From the NCBI RefSeq assembly GCF_932276165.1, contig NC_064002.1, forward strand, positions 2,542,001-2,606,000: DNA of 64,000 bases, written 5' to 3'. The DNA comes from Plutella xylostella (Eukaryota; Arthropoda; Insecta; Lepidoptera; Plutellidae). Of the stretch, positions 12,663 through 27,600 are shown piece after piece; the first letter of the stretch is position 1, and the number at the start of each line of letters is the position of its first letter. Below the pieces are notes generated by a model. The model did not search any database. It saw only the letters and a program-made list of their open reading frames with translations, and was not told the DNA's origin. The translations under genes were made by a program, and so were the position numbers.

Positions 12663-15600
12663 TTACGATTTTACTTTTTTAATAACAGTTCTGTAGCCTC
12701 GTTTGCCAGCTTTGTATGACATTTCATAGAGTTGCCCCTTGTCGTCGTACCAACGGACTGTTCCTAGGACGTCTAGGGCAGCTTGGTCGGTGCCTGGATT
12801 CTGGATGCCACCCTCTTCAGTACGCGATGACCCGTCACTATTGGCATAGCTGGAAAAAAGGGAAAATATCATGTTTATGTATATTTTATATTATGTACTA
12901 ATAGATAGTAAGTACACTAAATTCATGGTACTTTTAAGTAGACCATCGAACGGATGATTGTTCAATATACAACAGTGCCAATGATCTTATTAGATTCAGA
13001 CGTAAAATATAAGTATTTAAAACGGTTGATTGATTGACAGACAATAACGACACAGTACAATTCTGTTTAACTTGATCTACATAAGAATCATACTGTCTGT
13101 CACTAAATTGTATTTTCTCGTTAGTTAATTTTAAGTATTAAGTAGACACATATCCCAAACGGCATCGGCTGTATGATTTAATTGTAGAATGACGTAAACG
13201 AATAAATATCTTGTCTTTTGAGGACACCAACGGTGAAGATGATATCACTATTAAATTAAAGTTGTCCCAAAAAATATTAGCTTTTTGGGATTTTAAAAGT
13301 GTAGAGTGGGAGTTATCCAGATGAGTTAATGGTGGAACTAAAAGATACATAATTATTATTCTTGGCTTTTACAAAAGAAGGATAAAACGTTCCTAGATAT
13401 TTCTTGATTACTTATAACTATTAACCTACCTTCCCATGAGGTATAAAGTTTTATACCTAGGTATACTATAACCTACTGTTATGTCAAAATAATAATAAAA
13501 AATAGAACAACATTAATTGATAACAATGCAAGTATGAAGTGATGAACACTACGAGTAATTTTGGGTAAAATTGCCAGATGTCTATATTCCACAAATACCT
13601 CACAATCTTATATAAACTCACTCTCTTCCATCCAAAGGTTGTCTGGTAGAGATTGCTATAAGCAATAAGGCCGCTTCTTTGTACTATTTTATTTTTTAGT
13701 TGTGTTTTTTGGAATTTTGTTCTTGTTGCAAATAAAGTGTATATATTATGCGATATTGCCAGTTGTGTGGTATTCATTAGGTATAATTCATTCGATTATA
13801 ACGTTATGCCGAAAATTATGATACTTTCCTTTCACTTCATGATATTTATTTCTATTATCAAGATATAAATAAATTGAATAAAGGAGGTGTAAGGTAACAT
13901 TGACCGATATTTTAATGATATCTACCTGCCATAAACTGGTTACACATAAAAAATCTAGGTTTGTGTGATTTATCTATGTAAATTTAAATTTTATTTATGT
14001 AAATAATTGTATGTAAATTGAAATTAAAGAATACAAGCCAGTAAAAAAAAAAAAAAAAAAATTTAAAGTTCCATCAATAAGGCCCAAAAAACTTAAAATC
14101 ATCCTCACCTTTATTTTTACTGAATATAAAAATAGTCAATAAGTCTACTGAAAATTCGGTTATAAGAATTATATGCCTATTTTACACATTACAAAAACGT
14201 CAAGTAAACAGGAATAATCCATAATCATCCAGAAATATTAAAGTTTTCTCCCGTTTAGTTGTTTCATCTATCCATCGATAGATGAAACAACTAAATGCAA
14301 TGTGCACATAAAATCTAAGTCAAAGTGGGACATCCTCGTGGCATAACGCCAATGTCCGCCCGCGGAAGGATTTAAGAACAGTTTGCTTTCCCTCAAAACA
14401 ATGGCGACAAACACGGCCGTATAATGCAGCACGTATGATCAATAAATAATCGTATTTACATGAACTTGGCATTCCGTCACTCGAGCTGTGCTAATATTAT
14501 GGCCCGATCTAGTCTCCGTACGTAGTGTGACTTTGAACTAGCGCGCGTACGAGTATGAGTCATAATGGGAATCTTTTCAAGAGTGACTTTTTTGTTTAAA
14601 CAGAGGAAATACAGATAATTCATAGGTTTCATTGCGCACATTCCTTGGATATTACGCTTATACAATGTCTGCCAGCAAACTACACATAAAATAGTACCTA
14701 TTGTAAACAAAGTGAAGGAAGGTATGGGCTGCGATGGAAGCTATAATTATGAGGATTCATAGTTCATCGCATCTAAAGCTTTTTAATTATTTTTTAAACT
14801 TGCTTAAAGTTGAAGAAATGATATAACGGTATTTAGTTATATACCTTAACTTATTAACATTGGGTAAAAATTAAGGTTACTATACTTTTCCACGAGGAAA
14901 GACAGCTGATACAAGCAAAAACTTCCCTTATTCGAATGTAATAAGGGTTCTGTCAGATGTCTTTCCCCGTGAAACAAGGTATAAACTGTTTAACCTTGGC
15001 AATGATCGCTATCGTAGACTGTTACGTAGGTCGACGAAAATGTTGATAAGTACTAGCAAAATGATCTGGTATTCCAGGAAATATACAGTAGTGATGTAAC
15101 GAATATTCGCATTCGCATTCGCATTCGCGAATATTCGCACTTTTTTGGATATTCGCATTCGCATTCGCATTCGCAAAATTTGGTGCGAATGTTTTGCGAA
15201 TATCAGTAGGGTACTTTTTAGAAAAAAACTATTTGAAAATAATGGTTAACAAAGGTTAGCAAAGTCAAAATCCATTCGTCGATAAGTAACTTTTTTATTA
15301 CAAGTCACTCTCTTAATCAAATTAACAGTCTAACTTTATCATATTTATTTACTTTGGAAAATGAAACTTTAGATATAGGTAGTTAATAGTTTCATAAGAC
15401 CTAAACATAAATAGCTTCTTTAAGCAATCAAAAAGGGTATTTTTACAATATAGTGTCACTGCAAGACAGCCATAGATTTAAATAAGGTACGTGCGCCAAA
15501 GATGGCCCTATTCCTAAAATGGCCCACTTACAAAATTTAAATCTTCTAAACGCCCGGATAAGTTGAAATTTTGCTCTAATGTTTGGTTAGTGGCATAGAA

Positions 15601-18600
15601 AAAATGGCTTACGATTTACAACCCAATGTTTACAAACTTTTTAGTAGTATTTCTTTAAAATAACAAACTATTATCGTTTTTTTTTTCGATACAGACTTTC
15701 GTAGGTTCAAGGGCATTCTGAAGAAGCTAAGCGTTGTTTGTATTCTTTATGTTTTTCAATAAATTTCATTAGGTCTCGTCACCGTGAAAACTTCATATGA
15801 AGGCCCACCACACGCGTTACCAAGATGGCCCGGGCCTTACAGGACTATACAATATCATAGTTTCTTTGGATTTTTTTTTTTTATAAACCTAATAAAGCCC
15901 ACTAAAAATCTGTGTAGATTTTCCTCCAGGAGTGCAAAAAAAAAAAAAATTATTAATAATATATAGGTATATATATATATATAAAAGATAAAATATATAT
16001 ATTATAAGCTTCCACATTGAGTAGTGAGTAGTTAAAAGATGAAGACAAAAAACAACCAAACTCTCACAATATATTGATCTCTCAAAAAGGCACGGACATA
16101 AAGTCTGTGGAGTGATAATAAAATCTTTAAAAAAAAAAAAAAAAAAAAAGCCCACTAAAAATTGAAGCATTGTTTTTCACTCTAAATAATTGTTAGAATA
16201 ACAGAAAAACATTTTTATTATTTTAATATCATTACAGACTTTTGTATTGAATGTAGATTTAGTTTTGCTAATCCACCGTACTATTAACGAAAATCGATAG
16301 TAATTGATTAATTAACAAAGAAGCTCATATTTTTGTTTAAGTTTTACGTAAAATGGTATGGTTTTTGTTCTGATAGAATTTATAAATTACTTACTTGACT
16401 AATATCGGGCCATGATAAGTGCCTATGTTCCTAAGAAGGCCCACATTAGAGGTTTTCAAAAATGATTGTTTCCGTAAAGAAGCTTGATTTAATCTGATGA
16501 TTTATTTGTTGATTAATATTCAAAAATAAATGGAGAATATATTAATCAAGTTTATTTTCTTACATTGTTTAATTTTTTTTATTTATTTAATTATTGCAAA
16601 AAATGGGCCTTACAAGGCGCACGTACGGTGGCCTGCGCCTAAAAGTACACAGGCGGAGTTTTTAAAATAGCGATCCCTGATGATGAAGGGACCAGCTACA
16701 TGTGTTATAAATCCGGGGACGTGTTGTGTGTGATGTGTGTAACAGTGGTGTTTATGTGGATGTGCTTGAGCAGCATGGGAGCTTGAGATCGCTATTTTAA
16801 AAAGTCCGTCTCGTGTAAGTCGCCCTCAGAAACCGCACACAGTCGCGATGTGTCGTAACAGTTACGGAGCTAAATAAAGTGTAACTACTTCAAAAAAAAC
16901 TGCGACTAGTATTGGCTAGTCTCATTCGGAATGCGCCTAGAACGGAACGTACCTCGTTCAGAACAAGACTGCCACGAAACCATACAAATGACGTCAAATT
17001 TGAACACAAATTGAATATTCGCATTCGCATTCGCATTCGCGAATATCGATATCAGATATTCGCATTCGCATTCGCATTCGCGAATGTCCAAAAACACACA
17101 TTCGCTACATCACTAATATACAGTACTTAGGAATCAAATATATAATATCTTTAAATAATACTGAATAAAATATCATCTTTAATTCACACTTTCCTAGCCC
17201 GCTCCTATGTAAGCAGACAGGATCCGATACCGCTCATTGGCTGCCAATGTCCGAGAGGAACCAGATCACAGGTTTACTCACAACAACAAACACCCGAACG
17301 GGCATTACTGTGCGTACGTTGTTAAGTTGACGCTGTTTCTTAGATCTAAAATAAAGGTGTATACTTACTGGAAGCTGTAAGAGTTGGGCATGTTGGCCAT
17401 CTCCATCTGGAGTACTTGAGGGTCGGCCGGGTCCGCCCCCGCCGCGCCGCACAGCGCCGGCGCAAGGGCAGACGCGACTAATATCTGGAATAGTCGGGAG
17501 ACCAGGTTAGATTTAGAGCCAACCATAACCATTAGGCAAATGAAGTGTCAAGGAAAATTTTAACTACTGGTTGCAAGTTTTGACCTATGGTTGAGTTAAC
17601 TACTGGCTCTTATAAAATAAGAGTACCTATATCGAGGCGATAATGCTACTGGAAGATGCACTAAAGAAGCATCTGCGAGTGACGTATCCACTGTGTTTTG
17701 TATGATGCTATTCTGACTGGCTAATCTTTTCACCACGGTGATGAACTCTAAACTAGTGTTTGAACTGACACCCTTAAGAAGAAGAAGATGCATCATAAAA
17801 AGTACATTGCTATGGTTTTTCTGAGACCAGACGTTACATTTGTAACGGAACATAGTCCGTCCGTAGCAGACTTATACATTATTACAATATTTATGTATAG
17901 ATGGGCGAAATTTTTATTATAAGCAAAATAAGACTATACGCTGGTTGGAAAACACAACCATACCGAGATGTAGAAATGCCACACTAGTGCCATCTATTGG
18001 GTTAGACTCGATGACGCATTTCCTTATATGGTAATGTTCGGGGGGTGTTGTGTCGTTCGAATCGACAGATACCTAGAATAAGTACAAGTCTTATTGTTGA
18101 CGCTTAGAGTTTAAAGAGATATCATACTAGATTCGATTATATTATGTTTCAACCGTTTATACGGCTCTGTTAATTATTGTTTGATTATTGAAATGAATGA
18201 CGCCATAGTGATAAGTTATTATTATGAGGATCAGATTTGCACAACACTAATTTACGCGACACTTTACGTACTACGCCTCCTTGACGCTCAACTGAGTATC
18301 TTTTAGTTCTAATTAATCGAATCAGGACTTGAAATTAGTAAATACTAGTTAAATAATAATAATATTAATTATCAATAATTATAGAACAATAGTCCATCGG
18401 TTTATTACCTTAAAAATATTTAATAGTTGTGTTATTGTCTAGCTCAGTGGCGCCACCTGTAGTCTAGGATCTTGGGGATGGAGTTGAATCGATAAAGTTC
18501 GATGGATGAACCGGAAAAGAAAGAAAAAAAAAAAAAAGGAGAGGGAGTGGATGGTCAGGAGAGGCGATAAATAGATTTCGGGAAGAAAACTCGCCCTTGG

Positions 18601-21600
18601 TCTTCCCGCGGGATTTCGTGTGATAACATCAAGCCTTTGCATTTTAGAGTTTTATTTAAAGGGAAAAGGGGATAGAGAATGTATTTTTATAAGTGTGTGG
18701 ATACGGTGGATTGCAGCTTCGACCAGCCGGCGGCGGCGCAACAAGGAACCTCAGCTAAGTGTCGATTGGATTTTATAATAACCACTATTTCGAGGTATCA
18801 CAGCATATTATTATCTATATTCCACTCCATTCATAATATCAAAATATCTATTTATTTTGTTCTGGTTTCAAAATTCGAATATTTCCTTAACCTAAAAATC
18901 CACTTGTTCCCCATTATTAATTGTTCAGCAACTTGGCCATTTTGAAATTGAAGGCTGCTAGGGTATCTAGGTTTATTAGGAGAGACCCAAGGAAACCACC
19001 TTTTACTTCATCAATCAGCCTTAAAGATTCTATCACATAAAACAATCAATTTACAAGCATAAGTACATTCGACTATGGGAAAATTACCCCACTTGTTTCA
19101 TCAAGCTATGTTTGTTTACCTGGAAGGAATAAACTTAGTTACTTATATCAATATAGTACAGATATTGAATAGTATGTTCTATTGAGATGATGGCTAATGA
19201 GTCAAGTATTTAAGTATGTTACTTTTACTCACAGCAATCTATCTACCTGAAATTGTTTCACCCAGCAGTCTTTGCATACCCAGTAAAGAACAGTAATTAG
19301 CATAATACAGACCATTAGGTGTACCTATGTTTCATTGTGGTGGATCATAACCTATGTTCCAACATATTTGGTTTACAACCTTACTAGGCTTGCACAACAA
19401 TCTGAATAAGTACCTAAGTAATAATAATGGATGATTCATCAGATATATAACATAATTATGTGGAATCCTATTCAGTGATAAGTGCTTGCAATTTAAGTAA
19501 ATCTATTAGGTAACATATTAGATCATTCTGAAATTGTTTAGGTAACAAGAAGATTCATATTCCTAGGTAGTCGGTACTTATTTACTTATCTCCTGAGATA
19601 CACTATATAAACTTATTTCTACCAACTCCATCTAGTTCTCATGTAAGCATGTACTTATCTATTCAGTCTTGAAACCAGAATGAAGAATATGCTTCAGGTT
19701 ATTCATATTAAGCTATGAATCTATTTAGCAAAATTATATTCTTATTTGAATCAGCATTCCTATTTAGTACTTAAGTAATTTAAAATCTACAGCTAGCTCG
19801 ACCTACTTTGATTCTCTAAGAGTGGTTATTATAAACATTACTTATTACTTGTATTCTTAATATTTGAAATGATTTTAAACATTTTTCCACCGGGATGAAA
19901 ATTGGCCGGACCATATTTTCATAAAATACTATGTTTCTACTTGAATAATTATTGTGTGTACTTGTGTGATTCACTAGTTTAATGATTCTCTATGGTTTTA
20001 TTATGGGTTTAGCTACACTTGGTAAATTCAGGTATTTGAAGTATTGTTTATCATAAAAGAAAAAAACATACTTAACAATTAGGCAGCAACAAAACCAACA
20101 AACATTTAAGTGTTGTATTGTTTGCAAAATAAATCTACTTTCAAAACATTAGTTCAGAACTAAGAAACCCAGATTCTTAATTTATACTTACTTACTAGGT
20201 ACTTGATACTAGGAACATTGTGTAAAATGTGGGGTTGTATAAAATGCATTTCATCTTCAAACCACTTAGATGCTAAGCAGTTAGGTTTAGACTGTGGGAG
20301 AGTAGGTTATTGAATTGAAAACATGCTATCCTTTTGTATCTCATGTGTGGTGAATGTTATTGATGTATAGTTAGTGGATCTAGGCCTCTTACTCATTGAT
20401 GTGATAGATATGATTTTGGTATTTACTTATCCACCTAAGTATGTAAAGTTTGCTTTATTGGAATTCAATAGGTATTTACTTCAGTACCTCAATTACTAGT
20501 TATGTATCAGAAAACAGAATAGAATTCATGTAATTTAGTAAGTATTCCTTTTATTCAATGGTTATATTGGCCATAACTTGTACCTGACTGACTGTGACTA
20601 AGACAATTCTTATATATTCAGCAAGTTAATGATAATTTATAATACTTAAAAACCTGCATTATACCCTTTTATTAATATAAATAAAGATTGATTTTGCTTT
20701 GGAAAAGATGTTAAGAATATTAAACAAAATTAATAAATAATAGGGTCAATGAGTCAGTTGCCGACCTAGTTGAGCACCAACTTTACTTTTACTAAAGTTA
20801 TCTACTTGTCTGATTAAATAAAATAAATACCTTCAATTAGATACTTATACCCGTAGGGTCAATGTGTTGGATGGCGGCCATAGGAGCACTAACAATATTT
20901 TAAGTTAACTGAAATATTTGGAAAAGATAAAATAAATATTTCTATAGTGAATATTCATGCAATTTTACTTTTGAAGGTTAAATGGATATCATTGGCTATA
21001 TATTATTGACTGTGACCATGACAATTTTTACATATTAAGTGATTAGTAATAATTTATTATACTTATTATTCTCCTTTAATTCTGCTAATATAAATAATTA
21101 TTGATTTGGGTTTGGATAAGATGTTGATAATATTAAACAAAATTTATAATTAGGGTCATTGAGGCGATTGGCGACCATAAGAGTTTCAACTGTATTCTAT
21201 TCTAAATAAAATTTATTAAGTTTTGAATAAGATAGGAAAATATTTTCATAGTACATGAGTTACTTACTACCGATAAATAAATTGAAATGACTTCTTATCA
21301 GCTTGGGTAAAGGAAAGCAGTTGCTGAATTGGATTCTTCTTACAAACTGACCAATATACATACTATATACAGGAGGAGATGATGACAGTTAGCTATTAAT
21401 AAGTAATGATGAGCTTGACTGTGATGAAGTTAATTAGAGGCAGGGAAACCACCTCGAACAACTTGTAGGTACCATGGTAGACACAAGCCAGCATCGATAA
21501 AGTATTAATTGTCACATAACTCTGAGATCTACAATATAGAGATACATTTGAGTGATTGCTCTTGACACAAGCTGAAATGGGAGATAGTAATTATATTCTA

Positions 21601-24600
21601 ATTATGTCCATTATTGGAAGACATTGTACTGTGACGATACTCATGAGTAGACTCAGGAAATATCCGTGTCGAATAAATGTATAAGTAGACTCAGGGAATA
21701 TCCGTGTCGAAAATACAAGAGTAGGCTCAGGAAATATCCGTGCCGAATAACTATTACACATTATGGATACATAAGATATCCGTGCCAAATAACTATTACA
21801 CATTTTTTAGTAGACTCAGGAAATATCCGTGTCGAATAAATGTATAAGTAGACTCAGGGAATATCCGTGTCGAAAATACAAGAGTAGGCTCAGGAAATAT
21901 CCGTGCCGAATAATTATTGCATATTATGGATACAGAAGTAGGCTCAGGAACTATCCGTGCCGAATAACTATTACACATTATTGATACATTAAGTAGACTC
22001 AGGAAGTGTCCGTGTCGAATAAATGCATAAGTAGACTCAGGAAATATCCGTGTCGAATAAATGCTTAAGTAGGCTCAGGAGATATCCGTGCTGAATTGTG
22101 AAGCTGAATAAAATATTATTAACATCATCTGGATCCCAATCAATAGATCCTTTCCTAGGGACTGACTGACAAAAAAAAAATAGTTTGAATAGAGCCAGTG
22201 GGCTAGAGAAGGTAGATGGGTCTGGTGGACGGATCTGGTCGTCCTTCATAGGGTGTGCGAGGCGGGGCGCACCTTCTATTCAAATTAAAAACCCTTTTTT
22301 ATAGATAATTTTGTATATATTTAAATTACTTTTGTTTAATTAAATCATGTATGTTTTAAGAAATAACTATTGCTTGAGCTTTGTTCTGTTGTCCTAACAA
22401 ATAGATAAACTAGGGATTATGAACTAGGGTTCTAGGGATTAGTGCTAGGGTAGGGATTCTCTCAACCTCCTAAAAGAACTTGAGTTACTTCGGAAATGTA
22501 GAGTCCTAACCGCTAGACTAGACGATCACGTATTGGCCAAACGAATAATGCAAAACACGTATAGCGTTACAAGACTTCTTTTCAGTTCCGTTTCAGTTTA
22601 GTTAGGGCGAAAAATAAGTCTCAAATAGGTAGGTTAGAGTCCGAAGGTTCACTACAGGGGGGGGTATATTACAATTGGTGCCGTGACCAGGATAGGGTGA
22701 TCAGAATTATTAGAAACAGGATCTGGTTATTAGGAACGTTATTTTATTTGTGTGTTGCATTATTCAAAAACTTAAAAGGCTTTTAGCCTACAATTGTTGC
22801 CGTGAAACGGAAGGAGATTGAGAGAAAACGTTAATAGAAAAATCATATGTGTAGGCGTACAATAAAATAGGCATTTAGAGGAAAAAAAATAATAATAATA
22901 TAATGTGTACACTTAGGTAATACATTTTGTTTGAACCATTTAAAAGGTCAATAACTGGTAACTTTACCCTTTACATAAAAAAAATAAAAAAAAACTTAGC
23001 ATAATATTTGTATACTTGTATACATTTTGCTTGAAACATTTGAAGTGCCGATATGTGGTACTTTTACCCTATTGTATACAAATTGTTGCATTCAAACTTA
23101 GTGTGCTTAAAATACGTGTAGGTTGCCTACAAATGCATTAGTAAAACAATCAAATAGGTTATAGGTAGCGTCCTGTCATTATTATTTTGGTAAAGACATG
23201 ACATTGTGATTTAGAAGCTGCGCACACTTTACATGGTTCATTTATACCGATCTTACCATGGTGCACTTGAAACTGGTAGGTTTGGCGCATGGATGTTGCG
23301 TCATTTTCTGTAATTATTTCATTAAATTAATAAAGGAAAAGGGGTACCTATAGTAAAATAAAGTAGGTACCTACTAAGTAAACGAGGATAAACTAGTAAG
23401 GTCAAAGACCGTTCGAAGTTAGCGTGGTAGGTAGCTATAACTAACAGATGTTTTGGTGAATGCAAACTTTAGTAAGTACCTAAGTACTTGTTTACCTATT
23501 TAATTTTTTCTACGACTACGATTGTCTAGGCAATAGATTTTTTGTTATTTATACATACATATACACATATTATAGGTAGATAGTAGACACATTTTAATAA
23601 GTGTCAGTTTCACAGCGGCGGATGAGATATATCTACTCATGGCAAATTTATTTTGATTGTGTGCATCCGATTTTAGGTTTAATTCCAAGTGTACTGTCTG
23701 TCTACTGTTATTTTATACTTCTACTTACCTTTAAATAAAAGGTAAATAAGGATACAACAGGAAGAAGTTAGCTAGCTGTATTTGATGTTCGAACCTGATT
23801 ACCTGTAGATATCAATGATTAATTGCAGTTCAAGAGTTTTAACACAGGTGGCGCTGGTATACATATTAAAATATTTTGCATTGTATAATTTTATTTTCTT
23901 ACTCATTTATTTAGGTAGTCCGTTATGTGGGTTTAATTAAACCATAAAGGAAGAGTGTTGTTATAGGTTTGGTGTATGTTTATATGCTGATATATTTATA
24001 CTTTCAACGCTAGAGAAAGGGGTGTAATGAGAATTAGTTATGTATGACAAATAAATTTTGCCAGCATAGGAAAGATAGGATTAGTGTTGGGTCTTATGTC
24101 AAGGTGACTTTTACCCACGATAGAGGGGATTGGTGTCATGAAGGTATTGGTATGTATGTAGGTGAGTTCTAGATACCTGACGTGTAGGTACCTTACGGAC
24201 AAAGGAAAGGGCTGTTATAAGTTTAGCGAATATTATTGTTATGAGTTTTGTGGATTTTAGTAATAGTATATTCAGCTTTCGTGGGGTTAACTGAATATGT
24301 ATATAGTTACCGCATTCGTGTCGACAAAATTAAAGACTGTTTTGTACAGGTTCAATGACCTTCATGTATGTACCTATTTAATTAGGCAATGATAGGTAAT
24401 GTTACTTCTTATTATAATGTCAGTGACAAACAGCTGTCCAGCTCCAGTGATTGTCACTAAGGTGTTTGTCACCGTGGTTAAAAGATTATGTAGTGGGATC
24501 AGTTGTCGGTGGCTGTTTGCCGATGCCGAAGGCACTGTTCGTGTGTTGGGTACAGTGGATATGTCACTCCTTTCGTTGTACCTACTTCAATGGCATGTAT

Positions 24601-27600
24601 GTAGTAGGTATGCGTTTTGCTAATACGCAGGTATAGGTAATTAGGTATATAATTGGAACTAGGAGGGGAAATCGATACCTAGCATGTGGAGAAAGAGAGG
24701 TTATGATATTATGATCTTATGTTTCTACATGTATGTAAATACTTAGCTGGCTACACTACCGAATGTTGTGGTGGATAGTGACCTTGACTACTGTCTCGAG
24801 TTCGATCCTCGGGTTTTTGGTGTTCAATGTGTGTTGTGGTGTTAAATTTATGTGCATGGAGATTGTGGAGGTGGCTCTCTGTTGTTGGGGAATTGGAGGA
24901 GGTTCGTGTCCTGCAGTGTATACCTAAATACAGGCTGCGCGTGAGTGCGTGCTAGCTACATATAGTATAGGTACTGGATTGCTAATTGCGTGTAGGTGCG
25001 ATTGAGTATGGATTGATATTGTGAATAATGTGCACGACATTAGGGATATTATGAGATAGAGGAATGATAAGATTACGGTGTAAATAAAATGAGCTAGTGA
25101 AGGAAACTATGTTCGTATTTACATACTTACTTATATCTGATTTTATCAATGTGTTAAATTAGGGTGGCTTGGGTTCATCATCATCATCGGCCGTAACATC
25201 ATTAGATTAAAAGTTACACACAAATAGGTATTCATAGGGTTACTTCAATGTCGTCATCACATATAGGGGGTGTTTAGGACTGTTCCCAGGAGAGGAAGCT
25301 GGAAGGCATAAGATAGTGGGGGTGAGCCTAGTGAATGTATGTTACAGTTCTTTAAAAATAGCTTGATTAGAATGACAGCTGTCAAATCCATACATTTTAT
25401 TTGTCACTTCTTCGCTTTCAAGGGAAACCCAACTTTATTTAGCAGGCATAAGTCAAAGTCAAATGGTTTCATCATCAGCCAATAATCGTCCACTGCTGGA
25501 CATAGGCCTCTCCCAAGGAGCGCCACAACACTCGGTCCTCGGCCTTCCTCATCCAACCACTACCCGCCACCCGCCTATGGTCGTCGGTCCGGCGGGCAGG
25601 AGGGCGTCCCACGCTGCGCTTGCCTGTTCGTGGTCTCCACTTGAGAACTCGTCTACCCCAACGGTTATCGGTTCTTCGGCAGATATGACCAGCCCACTGC
25701 CACTTCAGCTTGCATATTTTGACAGCTATGTCGGTAATCAAATGGTTTAGTCGACGTAAAACTTTACAATTATTTGTCGATAGTCATCTACCAGGAAGAT
25801 CTGTCAATCAAACGTGGTATATTTTAAAGGGCTCATGCTATATTTTATAAACTATAATATGTGTATTAGATTATAATGATGTGTTAGATTATGATGGCCA
25901 AGATTCATAATCATCGGGCGGTTCAACATAATATTAGGTAAATGTCACAGAATAGGTATCCTTAGGGCTGCTCCGATTTTATAATCATCATCATCATCAT
26001 CAGTAGGGGGTGTTTACGAATAGGTGACATAAGAGAGTGGGGGTGTCTCTTAAAGTGAGTAAATATGGGCTGCTCCAATTTTATAATCATCATCATCATC
26101 ATCAATAGGGGGTGTTTACGAATAGGTGACATAAGAGAGTGGGGGTGTCTCTTAAAGTGAGTAAATATGGGCTGCCCCAATTTTATAATCATCATCATCA
26201 TCAGTAGGGTGTGTTTAGGAATATGTGACATATGAGAGTGGGGGTGTGTCTTAAAATTAGTAAATATGGTTTAAAAATGTAGGAATGTTTATGAATGAGA
26301 GTGTAGTGAGGTGATTGAATTGAGTCAATCAATACTATAAAATAGGAAAGACGGTCGTGATGTGAATGTGGGTTAAGTATTGTTCTGTTGTTACACACGT
26401 GGGGGTGAGAGTATTCATCTACAGGAATAGATAAGAGCTTAGGTTATTTGACAATTTGAATGCATTTTAAATTTGACTGTCTTGGAGTGAACGAATGTGC
26501 CTAACTTACCTAAGTATTTCATCAACATAGATAAATATTTTAGAGTTGTTTAATTTTGGGGGTGATACACCATTTAAATCATTGGTACTCAACCTTTTTT
26601 ATGTAAGGGCCACAAACACGTTTAAGTCATTGTACGCGGGCCGCAGGTTGAGTATAGCTGATTTAAATTCTCATTGCACTCCTTTAAATAACTAATTGAT
26701 TTTGTAAAGGATTTTGGGTTAAACTAAAAGTTATGGATTGGAATAGGATTATTGTTATTATGATTAGTGATTAGGAGAGTGGATAAATTCTTAAATCAAG
26801 GGGGTGTGTTGTGTACTTACACAAGAGGGATAGTAAATAAGTTTCTACTTGGATTTAAGTTTAGGTACAGGTTATCTGAAGGTACAGTGATGATGGTCAC
26901 ACCGTGTAACCGTGTCATTTATTCATTGGCCCTGTAAATTTTATACTTTTGGGCGCGCTAATGTCGGTGACTATACTTTGGTATGGTAATGAAATGGAAT
27001 GTAGTTTTGGAGTACTTCTTCCTATACTTAATAACTTTACCGTGATAGATTACATTTTATAATATATATTTTTTTGTGAAGGTGATAAGTGATGGTTTTT
27101 AAATACATACCTACTGCTGAACAGTTCGGATAAACTACTGATAGGCATATAAGACATTTGCCGAGCTTCTATAAGGGGGCTATCAAATGAGTTATCTAGT
27201 AGCATTGCTTATTGGATAATGATATCTTTGTCGTTTTTATTGTCTCGACCGACTAAGACTTTCTGCGATGGTCTACAGTGCGGGCTTTCAACGATCTCAT
27301 ATTTGAGAAGGGAATAGTGTGACTTTGGATCTCAACTCAAATATTTTTCATTAATGAGTTATTATTGATTTGCATAAATCACAAAGACATTGAGAAGGAA
27401 CTAATTTAAATGTCACTCAATGCGCCGATCGTTCTAAGAAAGTACTGTGAGACATATAGAGCGTCTGGTGAGCTTCTATAAGGGGGCTATCAGATGAGTT
27501 ATTCATTAGGCTAAAAATACAAGCCTCTTGAATAATGATACTTTTGTCGCCTTCGCGGGAGTGCTGGTTTGGTGGGGCGATATTAATCTGCAGTGGGGGA

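Noticed and set aside
18439..18945. Open frames inside the LTR (and their copies at 29434-29940)
   Set aside because: They are short, contain homopolymer runs, and lack any recognisable domain.
21643..22098. CRISPR-like array
   Set aside because: Repeat units vary in length and sequence, there are no unique spacers, and the host is an animal.
21591..22249. Repeated MCNSYSARI peptides
   Set aside because: They are translations of the LTR tandem array; the frame is not maintained across the array.
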